A stretch of DNA of 46,874 nucleotides from a virus, in the IMG/VR virus record IMGVR_UViG_3300005825_000081, positions 1 to 46,874 of that record; one strand, given 5' to 3'. The notes under the pieces were generated by a model. The model was not told the origin of the DNA, did not search any database, and worked only from the letters and a program-made list of their open reading frames with translations. The position numbers were made by a program, and so were the translations under genes. This document shows, one piece after another, positions 1 to 8,714 of the stretch; position 1 is the stretch's first letter, and every line of letters begins with the position of its first letter.

Positions 1-1209
1 GGGTTTGGGTCGGGTAAAACGTTCTCCCTGTTCTGCCGGATGCTGACAGATAAGTTTGCGTATCCGGATATAGACCTGATTTATTGTGCACCCACCTACA
101 CACTGATACGGGATATTGCGTATGCAGAATTACCTTCTCTTCTGGCGGAGACCCCATGCGAGTGGGTGCTTAATAAAGCGGACAACACGATTAAAATTGA
201 AGGTTATGGTAAGATTCTGTTTAGGACAATGGACCGACCCGACAAGATTGTCGGCTTTAATATTGGTAAAGCCTACCTAGACGAAATAGACACACTACCA
301 GAGCACCACGCCCGGCAGTTCTGGATAAAGATAATCGCGCGCATGCGTCAGAAGAGTCGGGTGCCAGGGTTTACCAACCAGATATTTGTAGCGACCACGC
401 CGGAAGGCTACCGCTTCTGTTACAAAACTTGGGGGTCAGAACCGCAGAAGCCGGGGTATCGGCTGGTCAAGGCGGCCACCCGGTCTAACCCGCACCTGCC
501 AGAAGGATACATACAGTCGTTGGAAGCGGCGTACCCTGCGAACCTGGTACAAGCGTATTTGGAGGGGGAGTTTGTCAACTTGACCTCGGGTACGGTGTAT
601 TACGCATACGACCGCAACGACCCGCATTTCCATCACACGCTCTACCCTTCCCGCGCACCCATGGAAGGGTCGATACTCGTGGGTGTCGACTTCAACGTGT
701 ATAATATGCACGCGGTATGCGGGATGCTCCGAGAGGGTAAACTGTATATCTTTAAAGAGTACACGAAAGTACGAGACACGCCTACATTACTAAAAATGAT
801 AGATGACGACCTGGTAGGGGTATATACTAACAGCATAGTTATGTATCCCGACGCCTCCGGCAAAAACGTAAGCACCCGGAATGCCTCTCAGTCGGATTTG
901 AAACTAATTTATGAACAGCCTAATTTTAGAGTAGACGCCCCAAACAAAAACCCGCGAGTTGAAGACAGAGTGGCCTCTGTTAATGCTGGCTTCATGAACG
1001 CGGCGGGAGAAACTAAGATTTTTATACACGAGCAGTTCTGCCCCGTACTACGAGAAGCGCTAGAGCAGCAAGTGTACGACAAAAACGGAGTTCCAGACAA
1101 ATCTACCGGGCACGACCACATACTAGACGCTTTGGGGTATTTGGTTCACCGCCTATTCCCCGTAGGTGGGCCGCCCGTTATCAACCGCATTCAAGTGGTA
1201 GGGTATTAA
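1..1209 (+). CDS. terL: Terminase large subunit (5' end outside window)
   Basis: ATP-driven DNA packaging motor and headful or site-specific nuclease. The reading frame is open from base 1, and its first residues are the Walker A loop GFGSGKT, so only a short N-terminus is missing. A Walker B-like LDEID lies about 95 residues later. The C-terminal RNase H-like nuclease is indicated by VGVDFNV (first metal aspartate) and by DHILDALGYL close to the end, as in other large terminases. It stops one base before the portal start, so the two are co-transcribed. The small subunit should lie just left of the window. Confidence 0.93.
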   Translation, partial: GFGSGKTFSLFCRMLTDKFAYPDIDLIYCAPTYTLIRDIAYAELPSLLAETPCEWVLNKADNTIKIEGYGKILFRTMDRPDKIVGFNIGKAYLDEIDTLPEHHARQFWIKIIARMRQKSRVPGFTNQIFVATTPEGYRFCYKTWGSEPQKPGYRLVKAATRSNPHLPEGYIQSLEAAYPANLVQAYLEGEFVNLTSGTVYYAYDRNDPHFHHTLYPSRAPMEGSILVGVDFNVYNMHAVCGMLREGKLYIFKEYTKVRDTPTLLKMIDDDLVGVYTNSIVMYPDASGKNVSTRNASQSDLKLIYEQPNFRVDAPNKNPRVEDRVASVNAGFMNAAGETKIFIHEQFCPVLREALEQQVYDKNGVPDKSTGHDHILDALGYLVHRLFPVGGPPVINRIQVVGY

Positions 1210-1210
1210 G

Positions 1211-2665
1211 ATGACTGATATAAAACACCACAAGAACTACCACGCGCTGAACAAAATGTGGACAAAGTGCCGGGACGTGCTGGAAGGCGAGGACAAGATA
1301 AAAGAAAAGTCCACCGCATATCTTCCTATGCTTAAGGGACAGGACGCGCAAGAGTACGACGCCTACTTGCAGCGCGGGGCTTTCTACGGAGCCACCTTTA
1401 AGACCAGTAGCGCGTTGTCAGGCATGGCGACCCGTAAAACGCCGCGCATGATAAACTCTAATCCTGAGTTAAATGCTTGGGTCGTGTCTGACTTTGACGA
1501 GCAGCATAACGATATTTGGCGCTTTAGTACGCGAGCAGTGGAAGAAAAGATAAATACTGGCCGCGTCGGTATCCTCGTCGAGATGCCTGAGCTCCCTGCC
1601 AACGGGACTCTTGCCGACCAGAAGAAGAAAACGCCCTACATGTCAATGTTTTTGGCGGAGCAAATCATAAACTGGCATTTTAACGACAAAAATCTGCCAG
1701 ACTACATCGTTTTGGAGACAAAAGAAGACGAATTGAAACTGCTTGCTTCTGGCGTTTACGACACAGAAGAGGTTACAAAGACGGTTGTATTGGTTTTAGA
1801 TGAGAACGGCGACTATTTACAGATACATTATGTGGACGAGATTGAAGTTAAACGGGTTTACCCTGTTAAAAATGGGAAAAGGATCAAAGAAATCCCGTTT
1901 TTCTTCATGGATATGGACGATACCGCTGACAAGCCGCCACTTTATGACATCGTAAACCTCAATATTCGGCATTACCGGCTGTATGCGGACTTTTCGCACC
2001 TTTTGCACTTCACGAGTATACCGACTTTGTGCATTTACGGCGCTCAGTTAGAACAGGGAGCCTCGTTAGCCATTGGCAGCGAAAAAGCGATGGTGTTTCC
2101 TAACCCAGAAGCCAAGGCTGAATGGATAAAAGCGGGCTCAGATGGTGCAGAACCTATAAAAAATGAGCTTATAGAGCTGGAAAACCGTATGGCGGCTATA
2201 GGAGCTCAAATTTTACAGGACAGGGTAGATCGGGAAACCGCGCAAGCGGCGCAACTGCGTAATTCGTACAACACCAGCTTTCTCAGCTTGCTAGTGTCAG
2301 AGATTTCTACTGTCATAACCAAAGCGATTAAGTTTGGAGCGTGGTGGGCGGGTATAAACGTCAGTCCGGATTTCCGATACGAGCTTGATACGGATTTCAA
2401 CTCCAAGATGCTGCCCGCCGCAGAGCTTCAAGTGCTCGTACAGGCTTACCAAGCGGGTTCGCTTTCTCTGGAGTCGTTTGTATACAACTTGGAACGTGGC
2501 GAGTACCTGGCACCAGGTACTTCAGTCGAAGAAGAAATGGGTAGGATAGAAGACGCAGAACCTCAGCCTACACAGGTTAAGGTGGAAATGACCGGGGCGG
2601 TTCCGGGTACGCCAAAAGCACCCAAATCGCCTAAAGAATCTACCGGGGGACAAGAACCTGGGTAG
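1211..2665 (+). CDS. Portal protein, DUF4055 family
   Basis: 484 aa, immediately after terL. The N-terminal third (the region with YLPMLKGQD, then RGAFYGAT and TSSALSGMATRKTP) is the pattern I associate with DUF4055 phage portal-like proteins. Position between terminase and a scaffold-like gene fits the dodecameric portal vertex through which DNA enters and to which the tail attaches. The C-terminus is a proline, lysine and glycine-rich tail (PGTPKAPKSPKESTGG), probably disordered. The family name is from memory of sequence patterns; position makes the portal role likely. Confidence 0.85.
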   Translation: MTDIKHHKNYHALNKMWTKCRDVLEGEDKIKEKSTAYLPMLKGQDAQEYDAYLQRGAFYGATFKTSSALSGMATRKTPRMINSNPELNAWVVSDFDEQHNDIWRFSTRAVEEKINTGRVGILVEMPELPANGTLADQKKKTPYMSMFLAEQIINWHFNDKNLPDYIVLETKEDELKLLASGVYDTEEVTKTVVLVLDENGDYLQIHYVDEIEVKRVYPVKNGKRIKEIPFFFMDMDDTADKPPLYDIVNLNIRHYRLYADFSHLLHFTSIPTLCIYGAQLEQGASLAIGSEKAMVFPNPEAKAEWIKAGSDGAEPIKNELIELENRMAAIGAQILQDRVDRETAQAAQLRNSYNTSFLSLLVSEISTVITKAIKFGAWWAGINVSPDFRYELDTDFNSKMLPAAELQVLVQAYQAGSLSLESFVYNLERGEYLAPGTSVEEEMGRIEDAEPQPTQVKVEMTGAVPGTPKAPKSPKESTGGQEPG

Positions 2666-2672
2666 TAAATGA

Positions 2673-2687
2673 CCCCGCTACGCGGGG
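2673..2687 (+). other. Short GC hairpin between portal and scaffold genes
   Basis: Perfect 6-bp stem CCCCGC / GCGGGG with a TAC loop, starting a few bases after the portal stop codon. No T-run follows, so it is unlikely to be an intrinsic terminator; it could be an mRNA processing or stability element. Confidence 0.4.
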
Positions 2688-2718
2688 GAGCAGTGCTTTA
2701 ACCACAAGGAGAGCAGAA

Positions 2719-3525
<807 letters not shown>

Positions 3526-3560
3526 TCTACCCCTAGCCTACCGTCTTTGCGTCGCTGCTA

Positions 3561-3587
3561 GCCCCCTTACCATTCGTGTAAGGGGGC
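3561..3587 (+). terminator. Hairpin after scaffold gene, possible terminator
   Basis: Perfect 10-bp stem (GCCCCCTTAC / GTAAGGGGGC) with a 7-base loop, 35 bases after the scaffold stop. The downstream tract (AACACTTTAC) is poor in T, so termination is probably partial or the hairpin marks an RNA processing site ahead of the coat promoter. The 228-base gap 3526-3753 also contains a smaller GGGTG / CACCC hairpin near 3650-3664. Confidence 0.5.
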
Positions 3588-3692
3588 AACACTTTACTTC
3601 TTCTAGAACCTAGCGTATAACTCTTTCCTAACACGAGTGACTTCGTGGTGGGTGTTACGCACCCCACCCAACGGGAGTATTCCACAAGTCAT

Positions 3693-3721
3693 CCTTCGGT
3701 TACGCCGATGTAGTGTATAAT
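3693..3721 (+). promoter_or_regulatory. Probable sigma70-type promoter for the coat gene
   Basis: A perfect -10 hexamer TATAAT at 3716-3721 preceded by GTAGTG lies 33 bases before the coat ATG. The -35 is poor (around CCTTCG/TTCGGT, 3693-3700), so it may need an activator. A dedicated promoter between two hairpins would allow high expression of the most abundant virion protein. Confidence 0.5.
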
Positions 3722-3753
3722 TGAAACCTTATACTATCTTGGAGTAAACTGAC

Positions 3754-4914
3754 ATGGCTAATGCTTGGGAAAACCCCACCATGATCGCTGCCGAAGCGCT
3801 CATGCACTTGGAAGACTCGCTGGTTATCACTAACCTGGCGGCTACCGACAAAACTGCTGATTTCCTGGTACGCCCGAATGGCTACGCTATCGGTGAAACA
3901 GTGAAGATCAAAACCCGTCCGGAATACGCTGTAAACGAATTCTCCGGGTCTATTGTGAAACAACCCGTTCGTGAATCAACCCGCTCGATGACTATCGAAA
4001 AGCACCTGGACGTTTCTGTGGGCGTTACTTCCCGCGAGAAGGCCATGAGCATGGACGATTTCTCCTCGCAGGTCATTCAACCGGCAATCTACTCCCTGGC
4101 CGAGAAGTGCGACGAATACGTGGGTACCAAACTGCTTCTGGCCGCAGGCCTTTATGCTTCTGACGCGGTATTCGCAACTCAAGCGGATATGGCTCAGGCT
4201 CGCAAAGCGGCTACTCTTCAGCAGCTTGACGCTGATCGTATTTGCCTCGTAGACCTGGATCTGGAAGCAACCCTGCTGTCGGCTACCTACTTCTCCACCT
4301 ATGCGCAACGCGGCGAGTCCGGTGCTGCGGTTCTCAACCAAGGCGCAATGGGTCGGGCGATGGGGATGAACTTCTTTAGTTCTCTCAACTTCCCGGAAGA
4401 TACCGTATCCACTGTCGGTACGATGGTATGTTTGACCGATAACGGCGCTGGCGGCAACACCAACAACCAGATCGGTTCGACCACGTTGACTGTCGATACG
4501 CAAACGGCTTCCCGCACCGTGGTCGCTGGCGACCGTATTGCGATCGCAGGTGTTCGTCGTCCGTTGATCGCTGCCGCGGCAATCGCAGATACCTCAGCGA
4601 CCACTACGGTTACTCTGGTTGATCCGATTACCGAGGTCATCCCGGACAACGCGGCAGTGACTATCGTTGCCACTACCCGCACCAACCTGGCGGCACGCGG
4701 CGTTATCATGGATAAATCCTGTATCGGGTTTGCAATGCCGATGCTGGACGCTCCTTCTGACAAGCCTTCAAGTGTATTGTCTAGCAACGGCTACTCTATC
4801 CGAGTGGTACAGGGTTACGACATGACCACCAAGTCGGAAACGCTGTCTCTGGACCTGTTGATCGGTGCTCAGGCATACGACCCGCGTCGTATGACCCTGC
4901 TCCGCGAGTATTGA
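3754..4914 (+). CDS. Major capsid protein, P22 gp5-like coat family
   Basis: 386 aa. The N-terminus (ANAWENPTMIAAEALMHLEDSL) and the segment with KIKTRPEYAVNEFSGSIV followed by EKHLDVSVGVTSREKAM match the P22 coat protein family pattern, an HK97-fold shell protein. About residues 225-315 form a threonine/alanine/valine-rich beta-type segment, possibly an insertion domain. The gene is flanked by a promoter and a strong terminator, and its codons look more G/C-biased and uniform than later genes, in keeping with high expression. SD GGAG sits eight to nine bases before ATG. Confidence 0.92.
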   Translation: MANAWENPTMIAAEALMHLEDSLVITNLAATDKTADFLVRPNGYAIGETVKIKTRPEYAVNEFSGSIVKQPVRESTRSMTIEKHLDVSVGVTSREKAMSMDDFSSQVIQPAIYSLAEKCDEYVGTKLLLAAGLYASDAVFATQADMAQARKAATLQQLDADRICLVDLDLEATLLSATYFSTYAQRGESGAAVLNQGAMGRAMGMNFFSSLNFPEDTVSTVGTMVCLTDNGAGGNTNNQIGSTTLTVDTQTASRTVVAGDRIAIAGVRRPLIAAAAIADTSATTTVTLVDPITEVIPDNAAVTIVATTRTNLAARGVIMDKSCIGFAMPMLDAPSDKPSSVLSSNGYSIRVVQGYDMTTKSETLSLDLLIGAQAYDPRRMTLLREY

Positions 4915-4942
4915 TCTCTCCTCTAGCGCGGGGAGATTGATA

Positions 4943-4981
4943 GGCAGCGGCGGTACCTAATGCCGCCGCTGCCGCCTTTTT
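4943..4981 (+). terminator. Rho-independent terminator after the coat gene
   Basis: Perfect 11-bp GC-rich stem (GGCAGCGGCGG, 4943-4953, with its complement at 4963-4973), nine-base loop, then GCC and five T. The best terminator on the + strand in the window. Confidence 0.9.
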
Positions 4982-5003
4982 AACACAGAGAAGGAACGTT
5001 AAC

Positions 5004-5210
5004 ATGATTACTATGTACAAAGACGGAGAAGCCTGCTCTTGCAGCCCTGTTCAAGTTGAAACTTTGACTGCTGCAGGTTGGAGTCTGGTAAAGGAAAAGC
5101 AGGAACCGCAGGAACCGCAGGAACCGCAGGAACCACCGAAAGCGGTAGTTGAAGACACTACTTTTAAAAAGACGTCAGTGAAAACCCAAGGGCCTGGGAA
5201 AAACGCTTGA
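5004..5210 (+). CDS. Small protein with QEP repeats, unknown
   Basis: 68 aa, with a clear SD (AAGGA) before ATG and its start just beyond the coat terminator. The N-terminal half (about residues 1-32, with VETLTAAGWSLV) looks like a small folded module of the kind often found in head-neck accessory proteins. It is followed by four tandem Gln-Glu-Pro triplets (residues 33-44) and a lysine/threonine-rich tail. I do not recognise the family. Expression must depend on read-through or an unseen promoter. Confidence 0.7.
   Translation: MITMYKDGEACSCSPVQVETLTAAGWSLVKEKQEPQEPQEPQEPPKAVVEDTTFKKTSVKTQGPGKNA
5100..5135 (+). repeat. Four tandem 9-bp repeats (CAGGAACCG)
   Basis: Three exact copies of CAGGAACCG and a fourth ending in A encode QEPQEPQEPQEP. 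This is a length-variable linker and a likely slippage site. Confidence 0.9.
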
Positions 5211-5238
5211 TCAAAATTTAATAAGGGCAAGCGTATTT

Positions 5239-5451
5239 ATGAGCGACAATGACTACCATAGTAGTAACGAGAGGCATCACGACTATGAAATGGGCCTCAG
5301 AGACGGAAAAATAAACTCTTTAGAGCGTTCTGTTAATCAGATAGCGGCAGATTTGGCAAAATTTAAAGTGGCCCTATACATGCTATACGGAGCTATTGCG
5401 CTTGTTCAGTTTTTACCCGACCTGCAAGGGTTGTTTCGTGTCTCCCCGTGA
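5239..5451 (+). CDS. Small one-span membrane protein of the lysis region
   Basis: 70 aa. The N-terminal half is hydrophilic and histidine/aspartate-rich, followed by an amphipathic helix (LERSVNQIAADLAKF) and one transmembrane segment (about residues 46-63, ALYMLYGAIALVQFL). It is directly upstream of another one-span protein and an endolysin, so a holin, antiholin or spanin-like role is plausible, but no family is recognisable. SD AAGGGCAAG before ATG. Confidence 0.7.
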   Translation: MSDNDYHSSNERHHDYEMGLRDGKINSLERSVNQIAADLAKFKVALYMLYGAIALVQFLPDLQGLFRVSP

Positions 5452-5656
5452 CCGTAAATCGTTTGACCAGCGTTTAAAAACGCAACATGTTTTTATTATG
5501 CTGTTTTTGTTTTGGACGATGTGGATGTACGTGGAGATAACCGGGTATTCGAAAAGAGTTGCTTTCATAAACGATGTAAAACAGTTTATGAAAGACGGGG
5601 ATGAAATACGAAAAGATATTGAAGAGATACGAAAAGAAGTGGAGAAAGATAACTAA
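5438..5656 (+). CDS. Small one-span membrane protein, lysis-associated (GTG start)
   Basis: 72 aa from the GTG start; it overlaps the preceding gene by 14 bases. I chose GTG at 5438 because CAAGGG lies just upstream; the frame stays open to a TTG at 5396 that lacks a ribosome site. A basic N-terminus is followed by a transmembrane helix (HVFIMLFLFWTMWMYVEI) and then a highly charged helix ending in EIRKDIEEIRKEVEKD, likely a coiled coil. The topology resembles a spanin or antiholin partner. Its stop codon shares a base with the endolysin ATG. Confidence 0.65.
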   Translation: MSPRDRKSFDQRLKTQHVFIMLFLFWTMWMYVEITGYSKRVAFINDVKQFMKDGDEIRKDIEEIRKEVEKDN

Positions 5657-6075
5657 TGTATTCTTTTGGCGGGTCTAGCAAAGAACGAAGGGACACTTGC
5701 CATCCTGATTTAATCGCCATACTAGACGAGGCTATCAAAGGTCCATACGATTTCGCAATAACTTGCGGACATCGTAATCAAGCTGCACAAATGGTTGCTT
5801 ACGAGTCGGGCTTGTCGCAAGTAAATTGGCCTGACAGTCGACATAATACCTACCCTAGCAGGGCAGTTGACCTTGCCCCCTACCCTATTAACTGGTCCGA
5901 CCATCCCTCTTTCGCGCTGCTCGCAGGGTATGTTATGGCCACGGCAGAAAGACTACTAATCGAAGGTAAAATATCTCACCGGCTGCGCTGGGGAGGTGAT
6001 TGGAACACAAACGGTAAAACGAAAGACCATAAATTTTCAGATTTTCCTCACTTCGAACTGGTGGACACAATATGA
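5656..6075 (+). CDS. Endolysin, M15 family peptidoglycan endopeptidase
   Basis: 139 aa zinc peptidase of the M15 (VanY/L-alanyl-D-glutamate endopeptidase) type that cleaves peptide stems of the cell wall at the end of infection. Visible family marks: GHRNQAAQ near residue 38, SRHNTYPSRAVDLAP with zinc ligands His63 and Asp72, a WGGDW segment at 112-116, and DFPHFEL with the general base Asp129 and ligand His132. No signal peptide, so it needs a holin. Length fits the single-domain T5-type enzymes. It lies between small membrane proteins in an overlapping cassette. Confidence 0.88.
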   Translation: MYSFGGSSKERRDTCHPDLIAILDEAIKGPYDFAITCGHRNQAAQMVAYESGLSQVNWPDSRHNTYPSRAVDLAPYPINWSDHPSFALLAGYVMATAERLLIEGKISHRLRWGGDWNTNGKTKDHKFSDFPHFELVDTI

Positions 6076-6263
6076 AAAAGTTTTGGAAGAGTAAGACTTT
6101 GTGGGGCATAGCTATTGCTGTAATGCCCGTAATTTTGCCTATTTTGGGGGTCGCGCTTCCTCCAGAGGCAATGGAGCTTTTGAACGCAATCTTAGTAGGG
6201 TCAGGCGGTAGTCTGGCGGTATACGGAAGGGTGAAAGCCGACCAAAAGATTACGTTCAAATAA
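6072..6263 (+). CDS. Holin-like small membrane protein
   Basis: 63 aa, ATGA overlap with the endolysin. A short lysine/tryptophan-rich N-terminus precedes a hydrophobic stretch of about 20 residues (LWGIAIAVMPVILPILGVAL), then a second weaker hydrophobic segment (LLNAILVGSGGSLAVYG) and a basic tail KADQKITFK. Size, topology and coupling to the endolysin suggest the holin that forms inner-membrane lesions. Which of the three membrane proteins here is the holin cannot be settled by sequence alone. Confidence 0.7.
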   Translation: MKKFWKSKTLWGIAIAVMPVILPILGVALPPEAMELLNAILVGSGGSLAVYGRVKADQKITFK

Positions 6264-6267
6264 GAAT

Positions 6268-6333
6268 TGTGGCGGCAGGCTATGAGGAATTGTGGTTGCC
6301 TGCTCTCCACATGAACCGTGGCTTGTCGCCACA
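6268..6333 (+). other. Structured intergenic RNA element
   Basis: Nested inverted repeats between the lysis cassette and the next gene. An outer stem TGTGGCG (6268-6274) / CGCCACA (6327-6333) encloses GCAGGC (6275-6280) / GCCTGC (6298-6303), and GTGGC-TTGTC-GCCAC (6319-6333) is an alternative 3' hairpin. Only a short CTTTAA follows, so it would be a weak terminator at best; mutually exclusive pairing is possible. Confidence 0.45.
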
Positions 6334-6364
6334 TCTTTAACGTAGAAAAGCAGGAGTTACAAAT

Positions 6365-6928
6365 ATGGCTATTAATGACCTTCATAAAGTGTACCCAAAC
6401 AGGAACCTCGGGTTGCGGGCAGCTGCCAAGCAATGCTTCGAGTTCGGTTTGACTATCGCACGCGAACCGTCGGCGGCGCTGAGCAACGGTCTCGATGAGC
6501 ACGCCATCCGGCGTCAGCTCATGTATATCGACAAAGCGCGGGACATCGTCGAGCGGTTGAACGCACGACCTATTCCCGACCGTCCGGCCACTCACCCAAC
6601 GGACATGCCGATTGATTTCAGCGTGCCTTACGTCTATTTCACCGAGGACTTGAACGGCAACCAAGTCCCGCTGAACGAGGCTACACAGGAACTGGCGGAG
6701 AGCTGGCTGGTACTCGCGGTTGAGCTGGCCAAGAGTCAGTCAGCTGCAATTGCCGGGTCGTTGGTGGAATACGACTACCAGCGGGCGATTAACAACATCG
6801 ATGTGCTGGCTCAACTCGTAGCTGAGATATCCAGTCGCCCTATCATCGACCTGCCGGAAACCGGCGCACCGGGGTCCAACTACGGCAATCGCAGCGGTGG
6901 CGGATCAATCAAAACCGTAGGCCGGTAA
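6365..6928 (+). CDS. Unknown, helical protein in capsid region
   Basis: 187 aa, SD CAGGAG eight bases before ATG. Predicted mainly helical, with QCFEFGLTIAREPSAALSNGLDEHAIRRQLMYIDKARDIVERL pattern segments in the first 70 residues and a second helical half (about 110-160). A glycine/serine-rich tail closes the protein. G/C-rich codon use resembles the coat gene and differs from the A/T-leaning genes around it. Position after coat and lysis genes suggests a virion or head accessory protein. I do not recognise a family. Confidence 0.75.
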   Translation: MAINDLHKVYPNRNLGLRAAAKQCFEFGLTIAREPSAALSNGLDEHAIRRQLMYIDKARDIVERLNARPIPDRPATHPTDMPIDFSVPYVYFTEDLNGNQVPLNEATQELAESWLVLAVELAKSQSAAIAGSLVEYDYQRAINNIDVLAQLVAEISSRPIIDLPETGAPGSNYGNRSGGGSIKTVGR

Positions 6929-6940
6929 ACATACCACCAC

Positions 6941-6970
6941 AACTCCGGAGGTCGCAAGGTTTCCGGGGTT
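6941..6970 (+). other. Imperfect hairpin before the 6994 gene
   Basis: AACTCCGGA (6941-6949) can pair with TCCGGGGTT (6962-6970), with one G-U, around a 12-base loop. There is no T-run after it. Possible RNA processing or weak pause site. Confidence 0.3.
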
Positions 6971-6993
6971 TCACCAGATACAGGAGAAGGTAG

Positions 6994-7335
6994 ATGCCAC
7001 AGCAAATCGAAGTCACAGGGGGCCAGAACGTGCTAGGCCAACTGTTGTCGAGTTTAAAGGAAAAGCCGCACTCAGTAATTGTTGCAGTCGTATCAGTTAC
7101 GGAGGGGGTTATTAACAACACCACTGTAACTGTGGAAGGCGCAAAGGATGAAGCGGAGTTGGTCCGGAAGTCTTTCGGGCATTACGCAGGTATCGCAGAA
7201 AGCGCGAAGAAGATGGCTCAGACAGATGGGTACTTGTCGGATTCCGCAGCGCCTGAGCCGGAAACAGGTAGTGCTGCAGCCCCGGCAAGGCTGGATGTGC
7301 CTGAGACCAATGGCCTGCCCAATTTCGTGCGGTGA
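6994..7335 (+). CDS. Unknown small protein
   Basis: 113 aa, SD AGGAGAAGG before ATG. The first 75 residues look like a compact alpha/beta domain (a beta-rich VIVAVVSVTEGVINNTTVTVEGA followed by a helix with LVRKSFGHYAGIAESAKKM). The rest is a low-complexity proline/alanine/glutamate tail. It shares the high-G/C codon style of the 6365 gene, with which it probably forms a unit. No family recognised. Confidence 0.7.
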   Translation: MPQQIEVTGGQNVLGQLLSSLKEKPHSVIVAVVSVTEGVINNTTVTVEGAKDEAELVRKSFGHYAGIAESAKKMAQTDGYLSDSAAPEPETGSAAAPARLDVPETNGLPNFVR

Positions 7336-7352
7336 TCAACCACTTCAAGGAT

Positions 7353-7375
7353 GCAGCGGCGTCAATTGTCGCTGT
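7353..7375 (+). other. Hairpin, possible weak terminator
   Basis: GCAGCGGC pairs with GTCGCTGT (two G-U pairs) around GTCAATT. ATTCCTTTACT follows, a poor T-tract. It sits in a 111-base gap in which no convincing promoter is visible. Confidence 0.35.
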
Positions 7376-7446
7376 ATTCCTTTACTAGCAACGTCGCATA
7401 GAGTAGAGTTTTCCATAACAGATAACGCCTTTTTAGGAGTAGCAAA

Positions 7447-7818
7447 ATGTCTTATATTAACCCCACCGTTTTCGATACGGGCCTGGCGCTTATTGATACA
7501 AACGGGACTCGTCTGGATATTACTTCTGCAGAGGCGACTACCTATGCGGAAGCAACCGCAACTTACACTTTGGGCAACGACACCGTTAACACCGGCGCTC
7601 CTGAAGCTGGAGCTGTAGATGGGCGTCGAGTTATCGTACCTGCTATTTCTGCAGGCTCTGTTACCGGGACTGGAACAGCTACGCATTGGGCGCTTACCGA
7701 CGGAGCTTCCGTGCTGTACGCTACCGGACCTCTTACAGCGTCTCAGGCGGTCACGTCTGGTAATACGTTTACTCTGGATGCTATCAGCATAACTATCCGC
7801 GCTGCTACTGCGGTATAA
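7447..7818 (+). CDS. Probable virion surface/decoration protein, unknown family
   Basis: 123 aa, SD TAGGAG before ATG. Almost entirely short beta-prone segments rich in Thr, Ala, Gly and Val with no long helices (TYTLGNDTVNTG, ISAGSVTGTGTATHW, TLDAISITIRA). Such composition is common in capsid decoration and fibre modules. It is the first gene of a tightly packed series reaching to 14145, all with the same composition bias, so a structural role is the best guess. Confidence 0.7.
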   Translation: MSYINPTVFDTGLALIDTNGTRLDITSAEATTYAEATATYTLGNDTVNTGAPEAGAVDGRRVIVPAISAGSVTGTGTATHWALTDGASVLYATGPLTASQAVTSGNTFTLDAISITIRAATAV

Positions 7819-7842
7819 TCCTTAATTCATTAAGAGGGCTTT

Positions 7843-8247
7843 ATGGATTACGCACTGCTCAGCGCGTTAATTGCGACGCACCCAAATCCTAGCGTTACTA
7901 GTGACGCAGACATGCTAGCGTGGGTGCTAGAAGAAGTGGTAGTGGTGGATTCCGATTTTCTGCCTTCTTCCGCTATTTTCGCTACCATTCTTAACCACAA
8001 AGCTGAGTGGGACGCCCTATCCGCAAATAACCGCGATTTGGTGCGGGATATTTTAGTCATATATGCTAACGAAGGAGTGCCCACTGCTCCTGGCACTCCC
8101 GCACGGACTCAGCTTATTGCGATTCTTGGCAATGCAACAAAAACAGAGCTGGCTGGACTGATACCGAAAAACATTTCCCGCGCAGTAAATGCAGGAATAC
8201 CGGAGCCAATAAAACTCGGTGACATTGAATTTGCGAGGACATTCTAA
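7843..8247 (+). CDS. Unknown protein of the virion accessory block
   Basis: 134 aa, SD GAGGG before ATG. Helical, with a well-defined pattern (ADMLAWVLEEVVVVD, then FATILNHKAEWDALSANNRDLVRDILVIYANEGVP and TRTQLIAILG-like segment). The stop overlaps the next ATG (TAATG), giving translational coupling. Similar helical proteins accompany surface-exposed phage proteins, but I cannot name the family. Confidence 0.7.
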   Translation: MDYALLSALIATHPNPSVTSDADMLAWVLEEVVVVDSDFLPSSAIFATILNHKAEWDALSANNRDLVRDILVIYANEGVPTAPGTPARTQLIAILGNATKTELAGLIPKNISRAVNAGIPEPIKLGDIEFARTF

Positions 8248-8714
8248 TGGCGGCAGGTGAAGGTGGATTAATTGTCTCAGCGCCAGTTGAGATTGTAGCT
8301 AGTGGAAGTGCGCCGGGAAATGCTGCTGTAGCGACTGGTGCCATGACAACCACAGCATCTTCTACACTGGCAATAGGCACATACTCTAATCGCACGTTTA
8401 GGACATTCGTTTTTGACGGGTCAATGTCCGCAACTCCGACTGCAGGTGACAAAATAGACATCTATGAGAGGGCACTGAATATTTCAGACACTACAGACGA
8501 TGCAAACATACCTGACGCAGCATTTAAAAATCGGTACGTTGGCTCATTTATTCTGGACGCTGGCGCGACAGCTCAGGTGATTGAATCAAACCCAGTACCA
8601 GTTAAGCCCTATGATGTTGAGTATTACTTCTGGGCGAATACTATTAGTGTCGGGATTGCGGCTACTTGGACAGTTGATGTTATTCACTGGTCATATAACA
8701 CGAGCCAATCGTAA
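8247..8714 (+). CDS. Beta-rich virion-associated protein, unknown
   Basis: 155 aa, coupled by one-base overlaps on both sides. Predicted beta-sandwich-like, with alternating hydrophobic strands (TLAIGTYSNRTFRTFVFDGSM, KIDIYERALNIS, YDVEYYFWANTISVGIAATWTVDVIHW). The compact single domain and packed neighbourhood suggest a head or tail decoration subunit. Nothing catalytic is visible. Confidence 0.7.
   Translation: MAAGEGGLIVSAPVEIVASGSAPGNAAVATGAMTTTASSTLAIGTYSNRTFRTFVFDGSMSATPTAGDKIDIYERALNISDTTDDANIPDAAFKNRYVGSFILDAGATAQVIESNPVPVKPYDVEYYFWANTISVGIAATWTVDVIHWSYNTSQS

Noticed and set aside
4299-4787. 162-codon minus-strand frame inside the coat gene
   Set aside because: Mirror of the coat protein's alanine/threonine/valine-rich segment; the coat gene is unambiguous and codon bias explains the frame.
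5933-6664. 243-codon open frame on the minus strand across the endolysin, holin and 6365 gene
   Set aside because: It is antisense to three well-supported + strand genes with ribosome sites and known motifs, has no SD of its own, and its translation has no recognisable family pattern.
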